Source: JANOGU01 sp964602115 (GTDB lineage: Bacteria > Pseudomonadota > Alphaproteobacteria > Rhodobacterales > Rhodobacteraceae). From it: a stretch of DNA of 16,298 bases. The notes beneath the pieces were generated by a model. The model made no database searches, was not told the origin of the DNA, and worked only from the letters and a program-made list of their open reading frames with translations. Positions within the stretch are counted from its first letter, which is position 1; every line of letters begins with the position of its first letter. This document shows, in pieces, positions 1-9,913 of the stretch. The DNA is taken from the NCBI GenBank assembly GCA_964602115.1, contig CAZRQN010000060.1, positions 1 through 16,298 on the forward strand. Direction: 5' to 3'. Made by a program: the position numbers and the translations under genes.

Positions 1-1
1 C

Positions 2-730
2 TTCCTCGTCAACGCGCTGCAGCCGGCGGAAGTGTCCAAGGTCGTCTTCGACGACGATGCCACCAAGATCGAGGTCGTGGTGCCGGACGAGCAGCTCTCG
101 CTCGCCATCGGCCGGCGCGGCCAGAACGTGCGGCTCGCGAGCCAGCTCACCGGCCTCGACATCGATATCATGACCGAGAGCGAGGAAAGCCAGCGCCGCC
201 AGGCCGAATTCGCCGAGCGCACCAAGCTGTTCATGGACACGCTCGACATCGACGAGATGATGGCCCAGCTCCTGGTCGCCGAAGGCTTCACCAATCTCGA
301 GGAAGTGGCCTATGTCGAGCTGGACGAACTTCTGTCCATCGACGGCTTCGACGAGGGCACGGCGGGCGAACTGCAGACCCGGGCGCAGGAATATATCGAG
401 GAACAGAACCGCAAGGCCCTGGACGCGGCCCGTGCGCTGGGCGTCGAGGATAGCCTGATCGAGTTCGAGGGCCTGACCCCGCAGATGCTGGAGGCACTGG
501 GCAAGGACGGCATCAAGACGCTGGAAGACTTCGCCACCTGCGCCGACTGGGAACTGGCCGGCGGCTGGACCACCGAGAACGGCGAGCGCAAGAAGGACGA
601 GGGCATCCTCGAGAAGTTCGACATGAGCCTTGAGGAGGCGCAGAACCTGGTCATGACCGCCCGGGTGATGCTCGGCTGGGTGGATCCGACCGAACTCGCC
701 GCCGCGACCGAGGAGGCTGCAGAGGCCTGA
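2..730 (+). CDS. nusA: Transcription termination/antitermination factor NusA, C-terminal part (5' end outside window)
   Basis: NusA binds RNA polymerase and nascent RNA and modulates pausing, termination and antitermination. The frame is open from base 2, so the gene begins before the window and only 242 codons are present. The fragment starts inside a KH domain: the GxxG loop reads IGRRGQ around bases 107-124 and is followed by the NVRLASQLTG helix typical of NusA KH2. After it come two acidic helix-hairpin-helix-like repeats (about bases 240-400 and 440-680), matching the C-terminal acidic repeats of proteobacterial NusA. The protein ends in an Ala/Glu-rich tail. The GTG at 32 is internal and is not a start. 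The TGA stop (728-730) shares its final A with the ATG of the next gene, so translation is probably coupled. Placement before ylxR and infB is the classical nusA-infB operon order. Confidence 0.96.
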   Translation, partial: FLVNALQPAEVSKVVFDDDATKIEVVVPDEQLSLAIGRRGQNVRLASQLTGLDIDIMTESEESQRRQAEFAERTKLFMDTLDIDEMMAQLLVAEGFTNLEEVAYVELDELLSIDGFDEGTAGELQTRAQEYIEEQNRKALDAARALGVEDSLIEFEGLTPQMLEALGKDGIKTLEDFATCADWELAGGWTTENGERKKDEGILEKFDMSLEEAQNLVMTARVMLGWVDPTELAAATEEAAEA

Positions 731-1374
731 TGACGCGCGGCGGACGGACGAAGGACCGGGACGAGCCCGAGCGGCGCTGCCTGGTGACGGGCGAGAGCGG
801 ACCCAAGTCCGGCCTCGTCCGCTTTGTCATGGGTCCGGAGGGCGAGGTGGTGGCCGATGTGCTGAACCGCCTGCCCGGGCGGGGGATGTATGTCACCGCC
901 GACCGGGCGGCGATTGCCAAGGCGGCGTCGAAGGGCCTGTTCGCCCGCGCCGCCAAGGCGCCCGCGAAGGCTGCTGCCGATCTGCCCGACCAGGTCGAGG
1001 CGGCGCTGGTGCGGCGCGTCACCGACCTGATCAGCCTCGCCCGCAAGGCGGGAGAGGCGGTGACCGGTTACGAGAAGGTCAAGGACTGGCTGGTGAAGGG
1101 CCAAGCCGTGGTGCTGATCCAGGCCTTCGACGGCTCCGAACGGGGCAAGTCGAAGCTCCATCCGCCGGGCGGAGAAGCGACTCTGATCGCTTGCCTTTCG
1201 GCCGGGGAATTGGGTTTGTCCTTCGCGCGGGAACGTGCAATACACGCCGCGCTTGCGGCTGGCGGACTCACCACGCGCATTGTAGAGGAAGCGGCCAGAC
1301 TCGCCGGGCTCCGGTTAGGGGCGGGCGGGCGAAGCGGCGGGAAGACCGCCGATAAGGATATGAAGAACGCATGA
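730..1374 (+). CDS. ylxR: YlxR (RnpM-type) RNA-binding domain fused to an L7Ae-like domain
   Basis: This 214-residue protein has two parts. Residues about 14-83 carry the YlxR/DUF448 fold, with RRCLVTGE near the N-terminus and the hallmark GRGMYV at 50-55. Residues about 88-195 resemble the L7Ae/YlxQ RNA-binding family, with the ISLARKAG helix at 101-108. The tail is Gly/Lys-rich. In Bacillus the two domains are separate genes, ylxR and ylxQ, at the same place between nusA and infB; here they form one polypeptide. YlxR of Firmicutes has been linked to RNase P modulation and nucleoid regulation, but the function of the alphaproteobacterial fusion is not established, so RNA binding is inferred from the families. 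The start overlaps the nusA stop (TGATG), with an AGAGG just upstream. The stop overlaps the infB start (ATGA). Confidence 0.9.
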   Translation: MTRGGRTKDRDEPERRCLVTGESGPKSGLVRFVMGPEGEVVADVLNRLPGRGMYVTADRAAIAKAASKGLFARAAKAPAKAAADLPDQVEAALVRRVTDLISLARKAGEAVTGYEKVKDWLVKGQAVVLIQAFDGSERGKSKLHPPGGEATLIACLSAGELGLSFARERAIHAALAAGGLTTRIVEEAARLAGLRLGAGGRSGGKTADKDMKNA

Positions 1375-3905
1375 GCGATACTGACGGCAGGAAACCCCTT
1401 GGCCTTGGCGGCGGCGCGCCGCGTCCCGGACAGGTGAAGCAGAGCTTCTCCCACGGGCGCACCAAAAGCGTGCTGGTAGAGACCAAGAAGAAGCGCGTGG
1501 TCGTGCCGACGCACAAGCCTGTGCCCGGCGCGCCGGGTGCTGCCGCGCCGGGTGGCGCCGCGCCGTCGCTCTTGGGCGATCCCTCCAGACGTCCGGCCGG
1601 GATTTCCGATGCCGAGATGGAGCGGCGCCTCGCCGCGCTGCGCGCCGCCAAGGCGCGCGAGTCGGAGGATGCGGCCAAGCGCGCCGAGGAAGAGCGGACC
1701 CGCGAGGAAGAGCGCCAGCGCCGCCGCGACGAGATCGAGGCCAAGGAGCGCGAGGAACGCGAGCGCGAGGAAGCGCTTCGGCTGAAGGCCGAGGAAGAGG
1801 CCCGCGCCAAGGCGATCGAAGAGGCGCGCGCCCGCCGTGCCGAGGAAAAGAAGGCCACCGCCCCCGCCGCGCCTGCCGCCGGCGAGAAGACCGAGGAGGC
1901 GCGCTCCACCGCCGCCCGCCCGGGCGGGGCGCCGAGCCCGCGCAAGACCGACCGCGAGCGCGATGCCCGCGAAGCCGAGCGCGAACGCGGCAAGAAGGCC
2001 GACGAGGGCCGCCGCACCGGAAAGCTGACGCTGACCGCAGCGCTGGATGGCGAGGGCGGGCGTACGCGCTCGCTGGCGGCCATGAAGCGCAAGCAGGAAA
2101 AGGCCCGGCAGAAGGCGCTCGGCTTCGGCCAGAAGTCCGAAAAGCAGGTGCGCGACGTCCAGCTGCCCGAAGCCATCGTGGTCAGCGAACTTGCCAACCG
2201 CATGGCCGAACGCGCGGCCGATGTGGTCAAGTCGCTGATGAAGATGGGCATGATGGTCACGATGAACCAGACCATCGACGCCGATACCGCCGAGCTGGTG
2301 ATCGAGGAATTCGGCCACCACGCGGTCCGGGTCACCGACGCCGACGTGGAACAGGCCATCGACACCGTGCAGGACAAGGCCGAGGATCTGACGCCGCGTC
2401 CGCCGATCGTGACCATCATGGGCCATGTCGATCACGGCAAGACCTCGCTGCTCGACGCGATCCGCAAGACCAATGTCGTCTCGGGCGAGGCCGGCGGGAT
2501 CACCCAGCATATCGGCGCCTACCAGGTGCGCACGCCCAACGGCTCGCTGGTCACCTTCCTCGACACGCCGGGCCACGCCGCCTTTACCTCCATGCGCGCC
2601 CGCGGCGCGCAGGTGACGGATATCGTGGTGCTGGTGGTGGCGGCCGACGACGCGGTGATGCCGCAGACGATCGAGGCGATCAATCACGCCAAGGCCGCCA
2701 AGGTGCCGATGATCGTCGCCATCAACAAATGCGACAAGCCCGCCGCCAACCCGCAGAAGGTGCGGACCGACCTCCTCCAGCACGAGGTGGTGGTCGAGCA
2801 GATGTCGGGCGAGGTGCAGGATGTCGAGGTCTCGGCCCTGACCGGCAAGGGGCTCGACAACCTTCTGGAAGCCATCGCGCTGCAGGCGGAAATCCTTGAG
2901 CTCAAGGCCAACCCGGCGCGTTCGGCGCAGGGTGCGGTGATCGAGGCCAAGCTGGACGTCGGGCGCGGCCCGGTGGCGACGGTTCTGGTCCAGCACGGAA
3001 CCCTGCGGCGCGGCGACATCTTCGTCGTCGGCGAGCAGTGGGGCAAGGTGCGCGCCCTTCTCAACGACAAGGGAGAGCGGGTGGAGGAAGCCGGCCCCTC
3101 GGTTCCGGTCGAGGTGCTGGGCCTGACCGGCACGCCCGAGGCCGGCGACACGCTGAACGTGGTGGAGACCGAGGCCCAGGCGCGCGAGATCGCCACCTAT
3201 CGCGAGAAGGCGGCGCGCGACAAGCGCGCGGCGGCCGGCGCGGCGACGACGCTTGAGCAGCTGATGGCCAAGGCCAAGGCCGACAAGGACACGGCCGAGC
3301 TGCAGATCGTCGTCAAGGCGGATGTGCAGGGTTCGGCCGAGGCCATCGTCCAGGCGCTGGAAAAGGTCGGCAACGACGAGGTCCGGGTGCGCGTGCTGCA
3401 TTCCGGCGTCGGCGCAGTGACCGATTCGGATGTGGGCCTGGCCGAGGCCTCGCATGCCCCGATCATCGCCTTCAACGTCCGCGCCAATGCCTCCGCCCGC
3501 CAGGGCGCGCAGCAGAAGGGCGTGGAAATCCGCTACTACTCGATCATCTACGATCTGGTGGACGACATCCGCGCCGCCGCCTCGGGCCTGCTGAAAGCCG
3601 AGGTGCGCGAGACCTTCATCGGCTATGCGCGGATCCTGCAGGTCTTCAAGGTCTCGGGCGTCGGCAAGGTCGCCGGCTGCCTTGTCACCGAAGGCGTCGC
3701 CCGCCGCTCCGCCGGCGTGCGCCTGCTGCGCGACAACGTGGTGATCCACGAAGGCACGCTGAAGACACTGAAGCGCTTCAAGGACGAAGTGAAGGAAGTG
3801 CTTTCCGGCCAGGAATGCGGCATGGCCTTCGAGAACTACGACGACATCCGCGAGACGGATGTGATCGAGATCTTCGAGCGCGAGGAAGTTCAGCGCAAGC
3901 TGTAA
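1371..3905 (+). CDS. infB: Translation initiation factor IF-2
   Basis: IF-2 is the GTPase that places fMet-tRNA on the 30S subunit and promotes subunit joining. At 844 residues it is within the usual range for the long proteobacterial form. Residues 1-60 are basic and Gly/Pro-rich. Residues about 80-165 form a strongly charged Glu/Arg/Ala helix, a likely coiled coil or single alpha helix. The IF2_N segment lies near 265-316. The GTPase domain has G1 GHVDHGKT (351-358), G3 DTPGH (398-402) and G4 NKCD (452-455). Domains II and III follow, and the C-terminal tRNA-binding domain ends with the ECGMAFENYDD segment. The gene starts 4 nt inside ylxR (ATGA overlap), which indicates translational coupling. 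A GC hairpin 15 nt after the stop separates it from a convergent small ORF. No rbfA or truB follows, although these are common downstream neighbours elsewhere. Confidence 0.98.
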   Translation: MSDTDGRKPLGLGGGAPRPGQVKQSFSHGRTKSVLVETKKKRVVVPTHKPVPGAPGAAAPGGAAPSLLGDPSRRPAGISDAEMERRLAALRAAKARESEDAAKRAEEERTREEERQRRRDEIEAKEREEREREEALRLKAEEEARAKAIEEARARRAEEKKATAPAAPAAGEKTEEARSTAARPGGAPSPRKTDRERDAREAERERGKKADEGRRTGKLTLTAALDGEGGRTRSLAAMKRKQEKARQKALGFGQKSEKQVRDVQLPEAIVVSELANRMAERAADVVKSLMKMGMMVTMNQTIDADTAELVIEEFGHHAVRVTDADVEQAIDTVQDKAEDLTPRPPIVTIMGHVDHGKTSLLDAIRKTNVVSGEAGGITQHIGAYQVRTPNGSLVTFLDTPGHAAFTSMRARGAQVTDIVVLVVAADDAVMPQTIEAINHAKAAKVPMIVAINKCDKPAANPQKVRTDLLQHEVVVEQMSGEVQDVEVSALTGKGLDNLLEAIALQAEILELKANPARSAQGAVIEAKLDVGRGPVATVLVQHGTLRRGDIFVVGEQWGKVRALLNDKGERVEEAGPSVPVEVLGLTGTPEAGDTLNVVETEAQAREIATYREKAARDKRAAAGAATTLEQLMAKAKADKDTAELQIVVKADVQGSAEAIVQALEKVGNDEVRVRVLHSGVGAVTDSDVGLAEASHAPIIAFNVRANASARQGAQQKGVEIRYYSIIYDLVDDIRAAASGLLKAEVRETFIGYARILQVFKVSGVGKVAGCLVTEGVARRSAGVRLLRDNVVIHEGTLKTLKRFKDEVKEVLSGQECGMAFENYDDIRETDVIEIFEREEVQRKL

Positions 3906-3920
3906 CCGGAAGTGGCAGGT

Positions 3921-3943
3921 CGGGCGCCGCGAAACGGCGCCCG
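3921..3943. terminator. GC hairpin between infB and the convergent small ORF, possible bidirectional terminator
   Basis: A perfect 9-bp stem, CGGGCGCCG paired with CGGCGCCCG, encloses a 5-nt CGAAA loop. It begins 15 nt after the infB stop and ends 1 nt before the stop of the minus-strand ORF at 3945. Neither side has a T-tract, so it is not a textbook intrinsic terminator. Position and stability suggest a 3'-end or mRNA-stabilising hairpin serving both transcripts. Confidence 0.6.
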
Positions 3944-3944
3944 C

Positions 3945-4079
3945 TCAGGCTGCGTTGCTGACAGCCTTGCCGACGAAATTGCGCTCGCCAACGCGAACGA
4001 CGATATAGCCGTCTTCGAGCTGCCGGACGAACAGTCCCTGCACCCATACGCAACTGCCGATCAGAATCGTCCGGATCAT
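3945..4079 (-). CDS. Small hypothetical protein, 44 residues
   Basis: I do not recognise this ORF from a named family. It reads MIRTILIGSCVWVQGLF..., then a segment with the pattern hydrophobic-DGyIVVRVGeRnFvGkaV, which looks like a compact beta-strand protein rather than random GC-rich translation. Third codon positions after this Met are mostly G or C, as in neighbouring genes. The start chosen is the ATG at 4077-4079, preceded by a GGGGG about 8 nt upstream. An in-frame ATG at 4128-4130 would give 61 residues and has AAGG upstream, but that stretch is AT-rich and resembles promoter or leader DNA. The stop lies next to the hairpin shared with infB, consistent with a real convergent gene. 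Function unknown. Confidence 0.55.
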   Translation of the reverse strand: MIRTILIGSCVWVQGLFVRQLEDGYIVVRVGERNFVGKAVSNAA

Positions 4080-4196
4080 GGCGAAGCCCCCAATCGCCGC
4101 TGACGCCATCTTAGCGATAATTTGTGGCATGCAAGCCTTAATTTTGACTCAATGCCGACATCTTTCGCATAGCGGTCCGGATGCCGGGCCGAAAGG

Positions 4197-4595
4197 TCAC
4201 AGCCAGTCGCGCAGGATCGGGATCAGCGGCAGGTCGGCCGGCGGCATCGGATAGCTGGCAAGGTCCCGCGCCCGCACCCAGGCGAGCCTCTGCCCCTCGC
4301 GGGGATGCGGCGTTCCCTGCCAGCGGCGGCAGGCGAAGAGCGGCATCAGCAGGTGGAAGCCGTCATAGGCATGGCTGGCAAAGGTCAGTGGCGCGAGGCA
4401 GGAGGCCTGGGTGTCCAGCCCCAGTTCCTCGTGCAGCTCGCGGATCAGCGCCGCCTCCGGCGTCTCGCCGGGCTCAACCTTGCCGCCCGGAAATTCCCAA
4501 AGCCCCGCCAAGGACTTGCCTTCGGGCCGCTGGGCCAGAAGTACCCGCCCGTCGGCGTCGATGAGGGCGACGGCAGAGACCAGAAGCAGCCTCAT
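4197..4595 (-). CDS. mutT: MutT-type Nudix hydrolase, probable 8-oxo-dGTP diphosphatase
   Basis: A 132-residue Nudix protein, the usual size for MutT. The complete Nudix box GX5EX7REUXEEXGU is visible: G38, E44, R52-E53, E56-E57 and G59, in the context FPGGKVEPGETPEAALIREL. MutT hydrolyses 8-oxo-dGTP to the monophosphate so that the oxidised nucleotide is not incorporated into DNA. The early AQRPEGKSLAGLWEFPGGK segment is characteristic of the MutT subgroup rather than of other Nudix enzymes. GGAG lies 8 nt upstream of the ATG. It is the last gene of the apparent ppi-argJ-mutT minus-strand run, about 100 nt behind argJ, with a strong G/C hairpin in that spacer that could reduce its expression relative to argJ. 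Exact substrate preference is inferred from similarity. Confidence 0.92.
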   Translation of the reverse strand: MRLLLVSAVALIDADGRVLLAQRPEGKSLAGLWEFPGGKVEPGETPEAALIRELHEELGLDTQASCLAPLTFASHAYDGFHLLMPLFACRRWQGTPHPREGQRLAWVRARDLASYPMPPADLPLIPILRDWL

Positions 4596-4634
4596 GTCCG
4601 GCGCTCCGCGACAAACACGGGGACGGGATGCGCC

Positions 4635-4659
4635 TCCCTCCCCCCTCGGGGGGGAGGGA
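4635..4659. repeat. C-run/G-run inverted repeat in the argJ-mutT spacer
   Basis: An 11-bp perfect stem, TCCCTCCCCCC paired with GGGGGGAGGGA, encloses a TCG loop. It lies between the argJ stop (4696) and the mutT start (4595), both on the minus strand. No T-tract follows. It may be an mRNA-stabilising or attenuating hairpin, or a copy of a dispersed palindromic element. The G-runs continue past the hairpin to 4672. Confidence 0.65.
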
Positions 4660-4695
4660 TGGGGTGGGGGGGCACCGGGACGGCCATGGCGGGCC

Positions 4696-6024
4696 CTACG
4701 AACGGTAGTCGGCGTTGATGTCGATGTAGCGATGCGTCAGGTCGCAGGTCCACACCGTGCGCGCGCCCTTGCCCAGGCCGAGATCGACACCCACCACCAA
4801 TTCCGCCTGCTTCATATAGGCGGCGCCATCCTCTTCCCGGTAATCCGGCGCGCGGAAACCGTTCCTGGCCACCAGGATGTCGCCAAAGCGAATCGACAGG
4901 CGGTCGCGGTCGGCCTGGGCGCCGGACTTGCCCACGGCGGCGACGATGCGGCCCCAGTTCGGGTCCTGCCCGGCGATGGCGGTCTTGACCAGCGGCGAGT
5001 TGGCCACCGACATCGCCACCCGATGCGCATCCTCCGGCGAGGCGGCGCCGGTGACGCGGACCTCGACGAATTTCGTCGCGCCCTCGCCGTCGCGCACCAC
5101 CTGCTGCGCCAGATCGCGCATGACGCCCGCCAGCGCCGCCTCGAAGGCCTTGGCGACCTTGCCCTTCGGGCGCGCGGCCGGGCTGGTGCCGGTGGCGCAG
5201 AGGAACAGCGCGTCGGAAGTGGAGGTGTCACTGTCCACCGTGATCGCGTTGAAGGTGGCATCGACGTTGCGCGACAGCATCTTCTGCAGCGTCCTGGCCG
5301 GGATCGCCGCATCGGTGAAGACATAGACCAGCATCGTCGCCATGTCGGGCGCGATCATCCCCGAACCCTTGGCGATGCCGGCGATGCGGATCGGCCCGCC
5401 CTCGCCCGCAATCTCGGCACAGGCGCCCTTGGGGAAAGTGTCGGTGGTCATGATCGCCCGGGCGGCCAGGCCGATCCCGTCCTCGCGCAGGTCCTCGACC
5501 AGTTCGGAAAGCTTGGCGAGGATGCGTTCGTGCGGCAGGGGCTCGCCGATGACGCCGGTGGAATTCATGAACACGCGGCGGGCTGGCAGGCCCAGCGCGG
5601 CCGCAGTGGCGGCGCAGACCTCGGCCACCGAGGCATCGCCGGTCTTGCCGGTGAAGGCATTGGAATTGCCCGAGTTGACGACGATCGCCGCCCCCTCGGG
5701 CCCGGCTTTCATCGCCAGTTTCGCCTGGGCGTCGCGGATACAGCCGGCCCGGGTGGAGGAGCGGGTGAAGACCCCGGCGACGGTGCTGCCGGGGGCGAGA
5801 TGCATCAGCGTCACATCCGTCCGCCCGGCATAGCGAACCCCGGCGGCGGCCGAGGAAAAGGCGGCGCCCGAGATCGCCGGCAGGTCAGGGAAAGCGGCCG
5901 GCGCCAGCGGCGAGACCGGTTTCTCCTTCTTCGCAGGCACGGCCTCCCCGCCGGAAGCTGCAGTCCGCAGCTTTTCGACCATTTTCTTCAGCTTCTTGGC
6001 GCGCGCCTTCCAGTCCTTGGCCAT
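4696..6024 (-). CDS. argJ: ArgJ: bifunctional glutamate N-acetyltransferase / amino-acid acetyltransferase
   Basis: ArgJ (ornithine acetyltransferase) transfers the acetyl group from N-acetylornithine to glutamate in the cyclic arginine pathway. The family also includes enzymes that use acetyl-CoA. The protein is 442 residues from the ATG at 6024; an adjacent GTG would add one residue. The precursor self-cleaves before a nucleophilic threonine, seen here in NSTGVIGEPL with Thr at about residue 156. Other family signatures are TAAAxxR-like AAAGVRYAGRTDV near 60-72, IVVNSGNSNAFTG near 115-126, the KGSGMIAPDMATML segment, and DPNWGRI near the C-terminal third. About 38 Lys/Ala-rich residues precede the conserved PLAPAAFPDLP start, longer than the roughly 405-residue standard form. 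AGGGG lies 8 nt upstream of the ATG. The start is 16 nt after the ppi stop, so the two are almost certainly co-transcribed. Confidence 0.97.
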   Translation of the reverse strand: MAKDWKARAKKLKKMVEKLRTAASGGEAVPAKKEKPVSPLAPAAFPDLPAISGAAFSSAAAGVRYAGRTDVTLMHLAPGSTVAGVFTRSSTRAGCIRDAQAKLAMKAGPEGAAIVVNSGNSNAFTGKTGDASVAEVCAATAAALGLPARRVFMNSTGVIGEPLPHERILAKLSELVEDLREDGIGLAARAIMTTDTFPKGACAEIAGEGGPIRIAGIAKGSGMIAPDMATMLVYVFTDAAIPARTLQKMLSRNVDATFNAITVDSDTSTSDALFLCATGTSPAARPKGKVAKAFEAALAGVMRDLAQQVVRDGEGATKFVEVRVTGAASPEDAHRVAMSVANSPLVKTAIAGQDPNWGRIVAAVGKSGAQADRDRLSIRFGDILVARNGFRAPDYREEDGAAYMKQAELVVGVDLGLGKGARTVWTCDLTHRYIDINADYRS

Positions 6025-6040
6025 CACCCTCGCCCCTGGC

Positions 6041-6946
6041 TCACTTGTCGAGGATCGCGAGATCCCGCAACGCCGCCGGGTCGATCCCGGCGCCGGACTT
6101 CTCCACCTTGGCAGATGCGATCAGCGTCTGCACATAGGCCTCCACGGCCTTGTTCTCGATTTCGGCAGCGAGTTCCTCGCGCAGATCCTCCAGCGTCGGC
6201 ACGGCGGCGGGACGCGTTTCGCTGAGCTTGACCAGATGCCAGCCGAACTGGGTCTGCACCGGGGCGGAGACCTCGCCCGGCTTCAGCGCCAGCACCGCAT
6301 CCTCGAAGGGCTTGACCATCATGCCAAGGCCGAACCAGCCGAGATCGCCGCCGGCGGCGGCCGAGCCGTCGGAGGAATTGGCCTTGGCCAGCTCGGCGAA
6401 ATCGGCGCCGCCGTCGATCTGGGCCTTGAGGTCCTTGGCCTTCTCCTCGCTGTCCACAAGGATATGCGAAGCGTGGTATTCGGTCTGGGGCGGCTGGTCC
6501 TTGACGCGCGCGTCATAGGCGGTCTTCAGCGCCTCGTCGGTGACGGCGCCCTTGACCACGTCCTGAAGCGCCACGCCGGCAAGGTAGCCGCGGCGATCGT
6601 TGTCGATCTTCAGCGCGTCATAGGCCGTGGCCTTGTCCTTGGCCGCCGCCGCCAGCGCTGTCTGCTGGATCAGCTGTTCGAGGATGCCGTTGAACAGCAC
6701 GTCGTCGGGCAGAGACTGGTACTGCGCCGGCAGGCTGTCGCGCAGCACGATCATATGGCCGAGGGTGATCGCCACGCCATCGACCTGGGCCACCACCGTG
6801 TCGGCGGTCAGCTCTGCCAGGGGCACGGTCGCCTTATCTGCCGCCGTATCGGTCGCCGTATCGGTCGCCGTCGCTGCCGCATCCTCGGCCCGGGCCGCAC
6901 CCGCCAGCGCCGCGACGACAAGCGCCGCCTGCCACAGATGTTTCAT
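6041..6946 (-). CDS. Secreted parvulin-type peptidyl-prolyl cis-trans isomerase
   Basis: A 301-residue exported folding factor of the SurA/PrsA/PpiC type. Residues 1-20 are a classical Sec signal peptide (MKHLWQAALVVAALAGAARA, cleavage before EDAA). A low-complexity Thr/Asp/Ala linker (21-40) comes from a 12-bp DNA repeat. Residues about 48-150 form the N-terminal helical chaperone part, and 157-244 the parvulin domain, with EYHASHILV, ADFAELAKANSSDGSAAAGGDLGWF and FGWHLVKL as signatures. It should act in the periplasm on exported or outer-membrane proteins. The start is set by the signal peptide and an AAGG about 8 nt upstream; a 20-residue extension to 7006 is open but lacks signal-like features. 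The gene is divergent from secA, a functionally fitting neighbour, and is followed 16 nt later by argJ. Confidence 0.93.
   Translation of the reverse strand: MKHLWQAALVVAALAGAARAEDAAATATDTATDTAADKATVPLAELTADTVVAQVDGVAITLGHMIVLRDSLPAQYQSLPDDVLFNGILEQLIQQTALAAAAKDKATAYDALKIDNDRRGYLAGVALQDVVKGAVTDEALKTAYDARVKDQPPQTEYHASHILVDSEEKAKDLKAQIDGGADFAELAKANSSDGSAAAGGDLGWFGLGMMVKPFEDAVLALKPGEVSAPVQTQFGWHLVKLSETRPAAVPTLEDLREELAAEIENKAVEAYVQTLIASAKVEKSGAGIDPAALRDLAILDK
6842..6871. repeat. 12-bp tandem repeat, 2.5 copies, inside the isomerase gene
   Basis: The unit CGCCGTATCGGT occurs twice, followed by a half copy. It is in frame and encodes the Thr-Asp-Thr-Ala repeats just after the signal peptide. The repeat length is a multiple of three, so copy-number change would alter linker length without a frameshift. 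Confidence 0.8.
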
Positions 6947-6972
6947 CACGTCACCTTCCCTTGATCCCATCG

Positions 6973-6987
6973 CGCCGCGTCGCGGCG
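6973..6987. promoter_or_regulatory. 15-bp palindrome abutting the candidate secA -35 box
   Basis: CGCCGCG-T-CGCGGCG is a perfect inverted repeat with a single central base. It ends directly against the TTGACG at 6988, between the divergent isomerase and secA genes. It could be an operator for a dimeric regulator, or simply a GC-rich hairpin in the isomerase leader RNA. The regulator is unknown. Confidence 0.4.
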
Positions 6988-7016
6988 TTGACGAGCCCTT
7001 GGCCATCCCCTATGTC
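6988..7016 (+). promoter_or_regulatory. Candidate sigma-70-type promoter for secA
   Basis: TTGACG (6988-6993) and TATGTC (7011-7016) are separated by 17 nt. Transcription would begin near 7023, giving a leader of about 118 nt before secA. The -35 is good and the -10 is moderate. Confidence 0.45.
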
Positions 7017-7063
7017 GCATCCGTCGCGCGGGGACCGGCGCAGGCCCGCGCCATCCGTCGGCC

Positions 7064-7093
7064 CTTCTAGGCAAGGTGGCCGGGCTGTTGCAA
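7064..7093 (-). promoter_or_regulatory. Candidate promoter for the isomerase-argJ-mutT operon
   Basis: Read on the minus strand, TTGCAA (7088-7093) is followed after 18 nt by TAGAAG (7064-7069). Each hexamer matches four of six consensus bases. Transcription would begin near 7056 and converge through the secA promoter region. Prediction only. Confidence 0.3.
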
Positions 7094-7140
7094 GGCCGGA
7101 CCCTCGCACGAACCCGTCAGGCCGCCCCAGGGGAGATGCG

Positions 7141-9912
<2,772 letters not shown>

Positions 9913-9913
9913 A

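Noticed and set aside
1068..3749. 893-residue open frame on the minus strand, antisense to infB
   Set aside because: The composition (His/Leu/Gly/Arg-rich, no recognisable motif) is that of a GC-rich shadow frame, and infB on the other strand is certain.
4144..4176. Plus-strand TTGACT with a 17-nt spacer and GCATAG, a possible promoter
   Set aside because: It would point into the 3' end of the minus-strand mutT gene with no plus-strand gene downstream, and the -10 is poor.
4411..6225. 604-residue open frame on the plus strand across argJ and mutT
   Set aside because: It is antisense to clear argJ and mutT genes, has low-complexity His/Gly/Arg composition and lacks any domain signature.
6947..7006. 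20-residue N-terminal extension of the isomerase
   Set aside because: It would bury the clear Sec signal peptide that starts at 6946, which has its own AAGG site.
6961..7140. 60-residue N-terminal extension of secA
   Set aside because: SecA proteins begin at the conserved MLGLDTLAKKVFG; the extension is Arg/Pro/Ser-rich, overlaps the promoter candidates and lacks a ribosome binding site, whereas GGGGAG precedes 7141.
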